This document shows positions 40,301-45,783 of a DNA stretch of 64,000 nt, piece by piece. Positions within the stretch are counted from its first letter, which is position 1; each line of letters opens with the position of its first letter. Position numbers and translations under genes: made by a program. Source of the DNA: an uncultured Bacteroidota bacterium (lineage in GTDB: Bacteria > Bacteroidota > Bacteroidia > Flavobacteriales_F > PHOS-HE28); assembly GCA_902826215.1 (NCBI GenBank), contig CADEDY010000001.1, positions 1 to 64,000 of the forward strand, in the 5' to 3' direction. The notes beneath the pieces are model-generated. The model did not search any database and was not told where the DNA came from. It was given only the letters and a program-made list of their open reading frames with translations.

Positions 40301-40860
40301 GATGCAGCAGCACGATCACGCGCACCATCGATGTGCTGAACGCACCTGTAGCGGGCTTCACGATCGCGGGTGATCCCTTCACGGATACGCCGATCGAATT
40401 CACGGACAACTCCTTCGGGGCGACGAACTGGCAATACGACTTCGGCGACGGTACAGGAGCCATTGTCGCTGAGCCGGTGCACGAATACACCGAAGCGGGT
40501 CAGTTCATCATCGTGCAAACGGTGACCAACGCAGCAGGCTGTGCGGATCGGGATTCGCTCTTGATCAGCATCGAGGAGAAGGACATCCTTCCACCGAAAT
40601 TGCCGAACGCATTCAGCCCGAACGGCGACGGGGTGAACGATGTGTTTTACGTGCGCGGTGGACCATTCGAGACCATCGAGCTGAAGATCTACAATGGATG
40701 GGGCGAACTCATCTTCGAGACTACGGATCCGACCTTCGGATGGGATGGCACGCACGATGGCAAGCCGGAGATTAATGGAGTGTATGTGTACTCGGTGATC
40801 GCCAAGTCGGTGGATGGACTGGAACATGACCGTTCGGGCAAAGTGATCCTGGTACGATGA
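22321..40860 (+). CDS. Giant repetitive T9SS-secreted surface protein (SprB-like adhesin)
   Basis: 6,179 residues from the ATG at 22321, which starts a clean signal peptide (KQALLFVLGVLLTGLLHAQ); an ATG eight codons earlier is possible. Order: an IgGFc-binding-like N-terminal region (about 22-465; TEFWMAPPD, later YNMTSLKAQ and TEFYIPLHKH), 62 tandem units of about 88 residues (5,450 residues), two PKD-like domains (WNWSFGNGG and WQYDFGDGTG) and a C-terminal type-B T9SS sorting domain (PNAFSPNGDGVND, then IYNGWGELIFET, then GVYVYSV). Each unit follows NAGxDxxxCANN...GSVTxATGGxWSGGxGTF...YTPTAAE...TTGNGNC. The units are rich in Thr, Ala, Gly and Asn and nearly lack Lys. By analogy to Flavobacterium SprB it should be a long surface filament for adhesion or gliding. 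Its stop overlaps the sprF-like start. Confidence 0.9.
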   Translation: MKQALLFVLGVLLTGLLHAQTGTEFWMAPPDVTYYHNAPGDEPIYLNVTTGGTAATVTISQPANAAFNGGSPIVLNVAANSAVRYNMTSLKAQLETRPTNSVRNTGLRIQATANITCYYESSNTNNPDIMALKGANGLGTEFYIPLHKHAPFFNHSFSPNNADLAFASFDIVATENGTTVLIYSPVAVDGHAALAPFTVTLDQGQTYSCANTVPATHTDPTTHPSGAVVLADKPVAVSIKDDSNHNPSGGCYDLMMDQIVPVNILGTDYVAVKGALNNTGDESLFLMAVQNNTQVFIDGNATPVATLFAGQYYRHDMDYLAGAANNATLVTGSKPLYAIHVTGFGCEQGMAILPPLNCAGSTQLSFTRSTSESFFLNLLVRNGSQNNFVVTGPGTATIPGSAFQAVPGTGGEWMAARIQYNTTQVPVNQAFIVSNTTDVFSLAIINGGGSSGCRYGFFSEFSGRIDVSAGPDQTRCAGDDVTLTGTVSGGSTTGIWTTTGSGAFTPSATSLNATYEPSIGDLAIGTVALTLTSTGPCTPENDQMVVTFSPKPIPDAGPDQSVCRNNAVVQLAGSVLNAVGGVWTGGAGAFLPSNSNLNATYTPTAAELTAGQVWIKLTSTGNGVCSAVADSMLVTFTLSPTADAGADQTRCANNAVALLNGSFTVATGGVWSGGAGTFDPSTTNMSAQYTPTAAEISSGSVTLTMTTTGNGNCVAVNDQVLISFTAAPVVNAGAAVSVCANNALVSLSGSVTGATGGVWSGGAGTYNPNNTTLGSTYTPTAAEIAAGTLTLTLSSTGNGNCNAVSSSKVITFTPAPTVEAGTNGTVCANNATITLAGSQVGAAGAVWSGGTGTYAPNNATLNAVYTPSAAERTAGTVTLTLTTVGNGTCNPVSDNVTYAITPAPTANAGADQTLCANNAVATLNGSFTVATGGVWSGGAGSFDPSTTNMGAQYTPTAGEISSGSVTLTLTTTGNGGCVAVTDQVLLSFTAAPVVSAGAAASVCANNVQVALNGTVTGATGGAWSGGSGSSNPNATTLNATYTPSASEIAAGTVTLTLTSTGNGNCIAVTSSKVITITPAPTVDAGPNATVCANNAAITLAGSITVATGATWSGGNGTYAPNNTTLNAVYTPSAAERTAGTVTLTLTTVGNGNCNAVNDQVTFTITPAPTANAGADRTVCANNAVVTLNGGFTVATGGVWSGGAGSFDPSTTNLGAQYTPTAGEISSGSVTLTLTTTGNGGCLAVADQMSIAFTPAPGVNAGAAVSLCANNAQVSLNGSVTGATGGIWSGGTGTFNPNNTTLIATYTPTAAEIAAGTLTLTLTSTGNGTCSPVTSTKVISFTPAPIVNAGADGSVCRNNSNITLAGSVIGATGGIWSGGTGTYNPNNTTLNAVYTPSAAERTAGTVTLTLISAGNGTCNAVSDAVTYAITPSPTANAGADQVLCTNNPVASLGGSVTVASGGIWSGGAGTFAPSTTNLNATYTPTAAEIASGVVTLTLTTTGNGTCIQVTDQAQLSFTPSPTANAGADLSLCRNNASFALGGSVTVATGGIWSGGSGSYTPNNTTLNATYTPTPAELAAGMLTLTLTTTGNGNCNAVSDSRVITFTPSPTVDAGLNGSVCANNSAITLNGSFTGSTGVSWSGGTGTYNPNNTTLNAVYTPSAAERTAGTVTLTLTTTGNNNCNTVSDQVTFSITPAPTANAGADRTVCSNNAAVALAGSFTVATGGIWSGGAGTFDPSTTNMGAIYTPSAAEVSSGSVTLTMTTTGNSTCTAVADQMTITLTPAPVVNAGAAVSLCANNAQVSLTGSVSGATGGVWSGGTGTYNPNNTTLTATYTPTAAEIAGGTLTLTLTSTGNGTCNPVQSSRMITFTPSPIVNAGADGSVCNNASIISLGGSVIGATGAIWSGGAGVFTPNNTTLNATYTPTAAERTAGTVTLTLTSAGNGNCNAVSDQVTYSITPAPTANAGAGQTLCSNNAIATLGGSFTVATGGIWSGGNGSFSPSTTNMNATYTPTAAEIANGNLTLTLTTTGNGSCIAVTDQVQINYTPSPTANAGPDLSLCRNNAAVPMGGSVTVATGGIWSGGVGSFTPNNTTLNATYTPTPAELAAGTLTLTLTTTGNGNCTAVSDSRVITFTPSPTVDAGANATVCANNSAITLSGSFTGSTGAIWSGATGTYNPNSSTMNAVYTPSAAERAAGTVTLTLTTAGNGNCNAVSDNVTFTIAPSPTANAGADRTVCANNAAVALNGSFTVATGGVWSGGAGTFDPSTTNMGAIYSPSAAEIANGFATLTLTTTGNGSCIAVTDQMTINFTDAPVVNAGAAISLCANNAVVSLNGSVSGATGGAWSGGSGTYNPNNTTLTATYTPSAAELAAGTVTLTLTSTGNGICNPVSSSRTISFTPAPTANAGADASVCSNNANITLSGAFTGAMGAIWSGGTGTYNPNNATMNAVYTPSAAERTAGTVTLTLTTVGNGNCNAVSDAVTFTITPTPTANAGADRTVCANNAAVTLAGSFTVATGGVWSGGNGTFDPSTTNMGAIYTPTATEIANGSVTLTMTTTGNGNCIAVADNMTINFTPAPVVNAGAAVSLCANNAQVNLNGSVSGATGGVWSGGTGTYSPNNSTLNATYTPTAAEIAGGTLTLTLTSTGNGTCNPVQSSKLINFTPAPSVDAGPNGTVCANNSAITLAGTQSGATGAVWSGGTGTYSPNNATLTAIYTPSAAERIAGTVTLTLTTVGNGNCNAVSDQVTYSITPAPTANAGADQTLCANNATATLSGSVTVATGGIWSGGAGSFSPSTTNLNATYTPTAAEIASGSVTITLTTTGVGGCVAVADQMTISFTPAPIANAGAPASICVNNPQVTMTGTVTGATGGAWSGGLGSFTPNNTTLNATYTPTPAELAAGTLTLTLTTTGNGNCNAVTSSRVITFTPAPIVDAGVNGTVCANNSAITLNGSFSGATGAIWSGGAGTFAPNNTTLNASYTPTAAERAAGTVTLTLTSAGNGNCNAVSDQVTFTITPAPTANAGADIVLCSNNATANLNGGFTVATGAIWSGGAGSFSPSNTNMNATYTPTASEISNGSVTLTLTTTGNNNCVAVSDQVQISFTPSPTVNAGADVSLCRNNAAVSLSGAVGVATGGIWSGGAGSFTPNNTTLNATYTPTPTELAAGTLTLTLTTTGNGLCNAVSDSKVITFTPSPTVDAGSNGTVCANNSAITLNGSVVGAGGATWSGGTGTYSPNNQTLNATYTPSAAERTAGTVTLTLTTTGNGNCNAVSDQVSFSITPAPTANAGADRVLCANNASTGLSGAFSIATGGIWSGGSGTFDPSTTNMSAIYTPTAAEITAGSVLLTLTTTGNGLCNAATDQVLLTFTDPPSANAGPDVTRCANNAAVALGGSVVVATGGTWTGGTGTFTPNANTLNATYNPGPGDLAAGQVTLTLSTTGNGNCTPATDTKIITYTPAPIVNAGASGAVCANAAAIALNGSVTGAVGGVWSGGNGSFSPNNITLSATYTPTAAEIAAGTVTLTLTSAGNGQCNAVSSNVTYTITPAPTVNAGVDQSVCGNNAAANMSAVLTVASGVQWSGGSGLFNPGNTAQNITYTPSPIEVANGSVTLIATTTGNGNCAAVTDAVTITYTQAPLANAGPDQTVSSNNANTTLAGSFSISTGAAWSGGSGTYNPNNTTMNAVYTPTPQEIAAGSVTLTLITTGNGSCSPATDQMTIFFGAAPTANAGTDQTVCANNVNVQLNGAVTIATGGIWSGGTGTYSPNNSALNAIYTPSATEIAAGTVTLTLTTVGNGNSNPESDQFLITITPAPIANAGANITICANQATAQLTGVVNNATGGIWSGGSGTFNPSNTNLNATYTPTFGEIAAGTVTLTLSSTGNGLCNGVSDQVLISIAPAPVVSAGVDQTVCSNNANVQMAGSVSNAGGGIWSGGTGTFSPSINALNAVYTPSTSELANGSVTLTLSSTGNGSCVSVSDQMTIFFSQSPVVNAGMDRTVCANDPTVILNGSVTIATGGVWSGGGGTFTPNANTLNASYYPSPAEVALGTATLTLTSTGNGLCNAVNDQMVITIIASPSANAGNDIFVCSNNAQVQLGGSVSGAGGGQWSSGAGTFTPSIASLNAIYTPTAAEIAGGTLNLTLTTIGNGNCVPVSDQVLITFTASPTANAGVDGVRCANNASIQLNGSVTVANGGTWSGAGGTFTPNANALNAVYTPSAGELAAGSVTLTLTTTGNNGCTAVSDDVSYTFTPAPTANAGVDAFTCANNASVVLNGSITVATGALLFGGSGTFTPNNSTLNATYVPSASEITAGTVALTLTTVGNGTCNPVSDQVVITINPAPIVDAGTPLTSCANNPSAQLAGSVQNATGGIWSGAGTFSPSATNLSATYTPSAAEVAAGTATITLTSTGNGLCNAVSAQVVLTITAAPIVDAGAEQVLCANNAVAQLAGQVTNATGGAWSGGVGTFAPNANALNAAYTPSVAEIASGGLWLYLTTTGNGGCLSSRDSVHVTFTPAPTVNAGSDLHICANTAQINLTGAVTIATGGIWSGGNGAFTPANTALNAAYSPTAAEIAAGQFTLVLSTTGNGNCTVVRDSLLVIVDPVPVVNAGPDQQICANNSNVQLNGFVGNAPGGAWSGGAGTFFPSNTMLATQYMPTAAEVASGSLTLTLTSTGTTYCTAVADQMTIVFTGAPIVDAGNDLQICANNSAVQLTSNVTNASGGTWTGGSGAFAPSANVLSPVYTPTPGELAAGTLSLYLASTGNGNCIAVRDTVVVTFTPAPTANAGADLDVCTNNPLVTLNGSITVATGAQWTGGLGTFTPNAQTLNAQYAPTPFELQSGSVQLTLTTTGNGNCIAVADQMTITVTPSPVVDAGADVITCSNQLQVPLIGMVQGGATTGLWSSSGTGTFSPSAATLNATYIASSLDSLNGTVDLTLTSTTNGLCNAVSDMMTVTILPNAIANAGVDQTVCSTTSTVQMNGTITGNATQGQWTTTGAGSFTPNANAANAVYQFAPSDQGTITFTWSVNSCDNAMDQMVVTITPESAVDAGVDQVTCFGDLDVVINGSVSGASSTGTWSTLGSGTFANPSTALSNVYQASANDQLANGVYLVLTATNTGVCQTAADTVFIAIQPAGTVNAGVDVTACANNAATQLNGILTGDATQVQWTTSGTGSFFPNSNVLTPTYIPSAIDTAIGNLTLTLSAPGTCNNATDDLFLTLTPAPYVNAGPDQTYCDQVTQFDLNGMISGITNAGQWTTTGTGTIANAGALNTTYTASAADVANGRIDFILTSLNNANCNAVSDAMTIWLTDGIIVSAGPDQNVCVASDHANMQATVQNGSPSGVWSATGSGTFSPSADLLNAQYFFSAADVANGSVVLTFVATNTGTCPTTQDQMVLTFGNSSFAYAGADQTLCANAPIAQLAGNFSGGAQGIQWSSTGSGFFSNNSDPNATYTMSASDIAAGTVQLSLTTITNGACTPSTDVMVLSVNALPNITAGADIIACTAAPVQITANAANAGGGMWTTSGTGMFFDPNALATLYTPSAADSLAGSVTLTVTTTGVMPCSAVSDELVISFGGGLDADAGMDVIACSTDPNIALNGVVAGTTTGTWSTSGTGSFTPSVSALNATYIPGAADYAIGTINLILSTTNNQGCPAGRDTLVVSYHVPPTVNAGVDVLLCDGLENVALNGTAQNQGSIQWTTMGSGTFAPDATMLNAVYTPTANDSIAGGVYLVLTAFGTGTCSNASDSVFIDIGPTRIANAGADQTVCADMDPIALGGSIAGVSGGVWSTNGTGTFLPDATTLGATYVPSVTDMAFNELRFILTTTGNLGCPADADTMLVSLQARPTVNAGSDLSTCDASVAVDVAGSFTGAAGVLWTTNGSGVFLPSNTSANASYQPGATDEQLGTVRMILTTTGNGVCAAASDTLMLSFVNPLQADFSWSNACAGSQTVFTSTSTTTGAPIIGWNWSFGNGGSGSGPQTTTSFATQGQYLATLTVFAQNGCSSTITRTIDVLNAPVAGFTIAGDPFTDTPIEFTDNSFGATNWQYDFGDGTGAIVAEPVHEYTEAGQFIIVQTVTNAAGCADRDSLLISIEEKDILPPKLPNAFSPNGDGVNDVFYVRGGPFETIELKIYNGWGELIFETTDPTFGWDGTHDGKPEINGVYVYSVIAKSVDGLEHDRSGKVILVR
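23719..40089 (+). repeat. 62 tandem units of about 264 bp (88 codons)
   Basis: Counting the NAG/DAG unit starts gives 62 units. Unit starts fall on an exact 264-bp lattice from unit 3 (24244) to unit 45 (35332), that is 42 units with no net insertion or deletion. Unit 45 is 261 bp, and units 51-62 vary in length. Conserved positions in a unit: Cys near 10, Trp near 30, Tyr-Thr-Pro near 48-50, Cys near 72. Confidence 0.95.
24244..32163 (+). repeat. Ten copies of a three-unit (792-bp) higher-order repeat
   Basis: Units 3-32 span 7,920 bp, exactly 30 x 264. Every third unit (5, 8, 11, 14, 17, 20, 23, 26, 29, 32) carries AAER in place of AAEI/AAEL and ends in ITPAPT or a close form. First units of each triad carry SFTVATGG or SVTVATGG and mostly STTN; second units mostly carry GAAVSLCANN or GADLSLCRNN. 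Confidence 0.88.
40600..40857 (+). other. Type-B T9SS C-terminal sorting domain of the giant protein
   Basis: The last 86 residues match the gliding-motility-associated (CHU_C/TIGR04131-type) tail: LPNAFSPNGDGVNDVF, a central IYNGWGELIFE, FGWDGTHDGK and a final GVYVYSV...GKVILVR. This tail directs export through T9SS and, in known cases, needs a PorP/SprF-family partner. Confidence 0.9.
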
Positions 40861-41867
40861 ACGAAAAGCTGAACACGATGAACGCAAAGAAAAACCTGAT
40901 GCTGTTGATGCTCGCTGTTTGCGGGACGTCAGTGGTGCGTGCACAGGATGGCCAGTTCTCGCAGTACGATGCTTCGCAAGTACTTCTGAACCCGGCTCTG
41001 ACAGGCATGTACGAGAATGCCGATTTCCGAATGGCGAGCAGTGTACGTAGCCAATGGAACAGCTTGTCCAGCGCATTCCTCACCACGGCCTTCGCCTACG
41101 ATGTGTCGTTGCAGAAGCGCTACGGATTCGGCACTTACGTGAACAACTATAACCAAGCGGGCGTAGTGAACACCCTTCAGTTCGGCACGACGGCCGCTTA
41201 CAACGTATCGGATAGCAAGGCGAACCACACGCTCTCCGTTGGCGTGAATTTGGGCTTGATCTACAAGAAGGTGAATGATCAGCAATTGGTCTGGGATGCG
41301 CAGTACGACAACGGGTACTTCAACAGCGACCTGCCGAGCGGTGAATCCTTCCAGAAGGGCCAACGGTTGATGCCCGAAGTAGCTGCGGGCTTGGCATACC
41401 GCTCAACGGATGGCCGCAAAATGGTGAATCCGTACGGCAATTTCGCCCTCTTCCATGTCACGACGCCGGATGAATCCATCTTCCGCACGGAGAAGAGCGA
41501 TATGCCGATCCGCTACATGATGAATGGAGGCGTACGAGTAGAGGTGATGGATGACATCTACATTATCCCGATGGGGATCTATATGCGGCAAGGCAATGAT
41601 CAGCTGATCAATGCCGGCTTGCTGGCTGAAGTCGCGATCATGGGTTCCATGTACAGTGTGGTGGGTGGTGCGTCTTACCGCTTGAACGACGCCATCGTTG
41701 CGCAGATCGGCCTGAAGCACAAGAGCGCGATGTACCGTTTCAGCTACGACGTGAATACCTCGTCACTGAAAGCCTACACCAACCGGAACGGGGCGTTCGA
41801 ATTCACCATCTCCTATTTCGGCACACACTCCGGAAGGGAGCGGCGGATGACGAGCAGTGCGTTCTAG
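40857..41867 (+). CDS. PorP/SprF family type IX secretion membrane protein
   Basis: 336 residues from the ATG at 40857, which overlaps the giant gene's stop (ATGA). A second ATG at 40878 gives 329 residues and starts the signal peptide directly (KKNLMLLMLAVCGTSVVRAQ), so either start could be used. The mature protein begins with the family signature QDGQFSQYDASQVLLNPALTG and continues as amphipathic beta strands to a C-terminal FEFTISYFGTH, fitting an outer-membrane barrel. In Flavobacterium johnsoniae SprF is needed for secretion of its neighbour SprB. The same layout here argues that this protein serves the giant adhesin. Confidence 0.9.
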   Translation: MNEKLNTMNAKKNLMLLMLAVCGTSVVRAQDGQFSQYDASQVLLNPALTGMYENADFRMASSVRSQWNSLSSAFLTTAFAYDVSLQKRYGFGTYVNNYNQAGVVNTLQFGTTAAYNVSDSKANHTLSVGVNLGLIYKKVNDQQLVWDAQYDNGYFNSDLPSGESFQKGQRLMPEVAAGLAYRSTDGRKMVNPYGNFALFHVTTPDESIFRTEKSDMPIRYMMNGGVRVEVMDDIYIIPMGIYMRQGNDQLINAGLLAEVAIMGSMYSVVGGASYRLNDAIVAQIGLKHKSAMYRFSYDVNTSSLKAYTNRNGAFEFTISYFGTHSGRERRMTSSAF

Positions 41868-41879
41868 GGAAAGGATGCC

Positions 41880-42761
41880 TTACCCCTTCAACGCTTCCGC
41901 GCCACCCACGATCTCTAGGATCTCGTTGGTGATGCTCGCCTGACGCGCCTTGTTGTACGTCAGCTTCAACTCTTTGAGGAGCGAATCGGCATTGTCGGTG
42001 GCCTTGTGCATGGCGGTCATGCGGGCACCGTGCTCACTGGCATTGCTATCGAGCAAGGCCTTGTAGAGCTGGATCTTCAAGCTCTTAGGGATGATCTCCT
42101 CCACGATGGTCCGGCGATCCGGCTCCATGATGTAGTCCACGTTGGAAGCCTTTGTGGTCGAATCTGCGGCAGGTGGTAGCACCGGCAGATAGTTCTCTGC
42201 GGTAACGTATTGTACCGCCGCGTTCTTGAACCTGTTGTAGAACACAACGACCTTATCGTAGGTGCCGTCCGCGAACCGCTCCATGATCAATTCGGACACA
42301 GGAGAGACCTTGTCGAAGCTGAGGCCATCGTACAGTTTGGCCAGATCCGTTGGCAGCTCAGCGTTGAAATACGGTGTGCGGCGATAGGCGTCCATGGCCT
42401 TCTTGCCAACGGGCAGGACGGTCACTTTTTGGCCATCGGCCTCTGCTTCCGCTGCTGCTTTGCGGATCAGGCGGAACACTTGCGTGTTGAATGCACCGGC
42501 CAGACCACGGTTGCTCACCACCGCTACGAACAGCACGTTCTTCACTTCGCGCTGCTGGCTGTACTTGCCTTCGCTGCTATCCAGCGAAGCGCTCACGTTG
42601 CTGAGGATGGCCTGCAGTTTCTCGGCGTAAGGGCGCATACGGACGATGGCATCCTGGGCACGACGCAACTTGGCCGCGCTCACCATTTTCATGGCGGCGG
42701 TGATCTGCTTGGTGCTGTTGACCGAGACGATCCTGTTGCGTACCTCCTTCAAGCTGGCCAT
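41880..42761 (-). CDS. atpG: F-type ATP synthase subunit gamma
   Basis: 293 residues. It starts with SLKEVRNRIVSVNSTKQITAAMKMV, the conserved N-terminal rotor helix, and ends with the matching C-terminal helix (NKARQASITNEILEIVGGAEAL). The two helices form the coiled coil that turns inside the F1 ring. It is the last gene of this ATP synthase cluster and converges on the sprF-like gene with only 12 bases between. Confidence 0.95.
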   Translation of the reverse strand: MASLKEVRNRIVSVNSTKQITAAMKMVSAAKLRRAQDAIVRMRPYAEKLQAILSNVSASLDSSEGKYSQQREVKNVLFVAVVSNRGLAGAFNTQVFRLIRKAAAEAEADGQKVTVLPVGKKAMDAYRRTPYFNAELPTDLAKLYDGLSFDKVSPVSELIMERFADGTYDKVVVFYNRFKNAAVQYVTAENYLPVLPPAADSTTKASNVDYIMEPDRRTIVEEIIPKSLKIQLYKALLDSNASEHGARMTAMHKATDNADSLLKELKLTYNKARQASITNEILEIVGGAEALKG

Positions 42762-42785
42762 CCTGCGTGCGCTTCTTGCTTTGGC

Positions 42786-44366
42786 TTAGTTATCGAGGCT
42801 CTTCACGAGATCAGCAGCCACTTTCTCGAGCGTACCGGTGATCTGGTCGTTGTATTCGCCCTTCTTCAAGGCCTCCAGCACATCGCTGTGCTTGTTGCGC
42901 AGCATGGTGATGAATTCGGCTTCGAACTGCTTGATGTTCTTGACCGGAACCTTGCTCAGCAAGCCTTTGGTACCGCAGTACAGAACAGCGATCTGCTCCT
43001 CAACGCGTTGGGGTTGGTTCTGGCCCTGCTTCATGATCTCCACGTTGCGGGCACCTTTATCCAACACGGCTTTGGTGGATGCATCGAGGTCCGAGCCGAA
43101 CTTCGAGAAGGCTTCCAGTTCGCGGTAGGCAGCTTGGTCAAGTTTCAAGGTACCAGCCACCTTCTTCATGGATTTGATCTGCGCGTTACCACCCACGCGG
43201 CTCACGCTGATACCCACGTTGATCGCAGGGCGAACACCGCTGAGGAACAAGTTGCTCTCCAAGAAGATCTGACCGTCGGTGATCGAGATCACGTTGGTCG
43301 GGATGTAAGCCGATACGTCACCGGCCTGCGTCTCGATGATAGGCAGAGCGGTCAAGGAGCCACCACCTTTCACGATGCTCTTCAGGCTATCGGGCAGGTC
43401 GTTCATCTGACTGGCCACGGTCTGGTCAGCGGTCACTTTCGCGGCGCGTTCCAAGAGGCGGCTGTGGAGGTAGAATACGTCACCTGGGTACGCCTCACGA
43501 CCGGGTGGACGACGGAGCAGCAACGACACTTCGCGGTAGGCAACGGCCTGCTTCGAGAGATCATCATACACGATCAAGGCAGGACGGCCCGTGTCGCGGA
43601 AGTACTCGCCGATGGCTGCACCGGTGAACGGAGCATAGAACTGCATCGGAGCAGGGTCGCTGGCATTCGCGGCCACCACCGTGGTGTAGGCCATGGCACC
43701 GCTCTCCTCCAACACCTTCACGGTACCGGCAACGGTGGAACCTTTCTGGCCGATGGCCACGTAGATGCAATACACCGGCTTACCGGCGTCGTAGAATTCC
43801 TTCTGGTTGATGATCGTATCGATCGCCACGGTGCTCTTACCCGTCTGGCGGTCGCCGATGATCAATTCGCGTTGGCCACGACCGATCGGGATCATGGCGT
43901 CGATGGCCTTGATACCGGTCTGCAGTGGCTCCTTCACGGGTTCGCGGAAGATGACACCAGGGGCCTTGCGCTCCAACGGCATCTCGAACAACTCACCGCT
44001 GATCGGGCCTTTTCCATCGATCGGTTCGCCGAGCGTATTCACCACCCGACCCACGATGCCTTCGCCGGTCATGATGCTGGCGATCCGCTTGGTACGCTTC
44101 ACGGTATCGCCCTCTTTGACGCCCACGGAAGGGCCGAGCAATACCACACCCACGTTGTCCTCCTCGAGGTTCAACACGATGCCTCGCAGGCCGCTGTTGA
44201 ACTCAACGAGTTCACCGCTCTGCACGCTGTTCAGGCCATAGATACGGGCGATACCATCACCCACTTGGAGGACGGTACCGACCTCTTCGAGCTCGGCCTC
44301 GCTGCGGAAACCAGCGAGTTCTTGTTTGAGTATCGCCGTTACTTCGGCTGGATTCACTTCGGCCAT
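42786..44366 (-). CDS. atpA: F-type ATP synthase subunit alpha
   Basis: 526 residues. The P-loop is GDRQTGKST, preceded by [14 protein letters not shown], and the family signature [14 protein letters not shown] is present. Alpha holds the non-catalytic nucleotide sites of F1. It follows atpH by 12 bases. The catalytic beta subunit (atpD) and epsilon (atpC) are not in the window, consistent with a separate locus as known in other Flavobacteriia. Confidence 0.97.
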   Translation of the reverse strand: MAEVNPAEVTAILKQELAGFRSEAELEEVGTVLQVGDGIARIYGLNSVQSGELVEFNSGLRGIVLNLEEDNVGVVLLGPSVGVKEGDTVKRTKRIASIMTGEGIVGRVVNTLGEPIDGKGPISGELFEMPLERKAPGVIFREPVKEPLQTGIKAIDAMIPIGRGQRELIIGDRQTGKSTVAIDTIINQKEFYDAGKPVYCIYVAIGQKGSTVAGTVKVLEESGAMAYTTVVAANASDPAPMQFYAPFTGAAIGEYFRDTGRPALIVYDDLSKQAVAYREVSLLLRRPPGREAYPGDVFYLHSRLLERAAKVTADQTVASQMNDLPDSLKSIVKGGGSLTALPIIETQAGDVSAYIPTNVISITDGQIFLESNLFLSGVRPAINVGISVSRVGGNAQIKSMKKVAGTLKLDQAAYRELEAFSKFGSDLDASTKAVLDKGARNVEIMKQGQNQPQRVEEQIAVLYCGTKGLLSKVPVKNIKQFEAEFITMLRNKHSDVLEALKKGEYNDQITGTLEKVAADLVKSLDN

Positions 44367-44378
44367 GATGGGAAGTCG

Positions 44379-44939
44379 TTAGATCGCGGGGATGTACGGG
44401 TTCTTGGAGAATTCACGGCGCATGTCCGAGAGCTGACGGCTTACGCTGCCATCGTACAACTCGTCGCCTATACGGATCGACAGGCCGCCGATCAGGGCAG
44501 GGTCCACCAGTTCCACCAATTCGATGGACTTACCCGGGTGTTGCTTGGCTGCCAGCGCCATCACCTTCTCGCGGGTGGCGGCATCCAGCGGCACAGCACT
44601 GGTCACCTGTGCTACAACGATGTTCTTGCTGATCTTGTACAGTATGCTGAAGGCTGCAGCTACGTGGGGCAACAACCGCTCGCGGCCTTTGCGCACAAGA
44701 ATGCTCATGAAACTCGTGGTGATCGCGCCGATCTTGCCAGCGAAAACGGCAGAAAGGATCTTGTCCTTCTTATCCGCCTTCACTACCGGGCTGTTCAGCA
44801 GCACAACCAGTTCGCGGTTGGCTTCGCATGTGCGGGCCACCAAGCGCATATCCTCCTCCACACCAGCGAGCACACCCCTTTCTTGGGCAAGCTCCATCAG
44901 GGAGCGGGCGTAGCGGTAGGCGACCGGTGCGATGTTCAT
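44379..44939 (-). CDS. atpH: F-type ATP synthase subunit delta
   Basis: 186 residues. It begins APVAYRYARSLMELA, the usual delta/OSCP start, and has the C-terminal signature VDPALIGGLSIRIGDELYDGS. It joins F1 to the peripheral stalk. The start overlaps the atpF stop (ATGA at 44936-44939), so translation is probably coupled. Confidence 0.95.
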   Translation of the reverse strand: MNIAPVAYRYARSLMELAQERGVLAGVEEDMRLVARTCEANRELVVLLNSPVVKADKKDKILSAVFAGKIGAITTSFMSILVRKGRERLLPHVAAAFSILYKISKNIVVAQVTSAVPLDAATREKVMALAAKQHPGKSIELVELVDPALIGGLSIRIGDELYDGSVSRQLSDMRREFSKNPYIPAI

Positions 44940-45445
44940 GACTTACGGGCCTCGGCTTCGGCCATCACTTTGTTCACCAGCGATTGCTGGGCGGCGGGAT
45001 CACCGAGTTTGGTCTTCAGGATCTGTTCGGCCACGAGGATGCTGAGCTCAGCAACCTGGTTCTTCATCTCCGTGATGGCCGCATTCTTCTCGTTGCGGAT
45101 GTCTTCACGGGCGCGGGCCAGCAGGGCGTCACCTTCGGCCTTGGCCTTGGCTTTTGCACCGGCGATCTCCTTGTCGCGGATATCACGCGCTTCCTTCAGC
45201 AGCACTTCACGCTCCTCGCGTGCTTCGCGCATCAGGTCCTCGTTGCGGGCATTCAGCGCGGCCATTTCCTCGCGCGCTTTCCGTGCCTCATCCAAGGCAT
45301 CAGCAATGGATGCTTCGCGCTCTTTCAACCCATTGAGAATGGGTTTCCAAGCGAACTTGGCCAAGATGTACAACACCGCCAAGAACGACAGGGTCATCCA
45401 GAAGATGAGGCCGAAGGAAGGCTGTACGAGACTAGCGAGCAGCAT
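44936..45445 (-). CDS. atpF: F-type ATP synthase subunit b
   Basis: 169 residues. One N-terminal membrane helix (FGLIFWMTLSFLAVLYILAKFAW) is followed by a long charged helix rich in Ala, Glu, Lys and Arg, forming the peripheral stalk. Length is normal for subunit b. It lies 50 bp downstream of atpE. Confidence 0.95.
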   Translation of the reverse strand: MLLASLVQPSFGLIFWMTLSFLAVLYILAKFAWKPILNGLKEREASIADALDEARKAREEMAALNARNEDLMREAREEREVLLKEARDIRDKEIAGAKAKAKAEGDALLARAREDIRNEKNAAITEMKNQVAELSILVAEQILKTKLGDPAAQQSLVNKVMAEAEARKS

Positions 45446-45495
45446 GGGCGTGCGGGGTCAGATGGACTAAGTGAACGAAAATGTCGAGGTGGCTA

Positions 45496-45777
<282 letters not shown>

Positions 45778-45783
45778 TCAGGT

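Noticed and set aside
42210-45470. A plus-strand open frame of 1,086 codons
   Set aside because: It lies antisense to atpG, atpA, atpH and atpF, all firmly identified. Its composition (very His/Leu/Gly-rich) is that of a GC-rich shadow frame.
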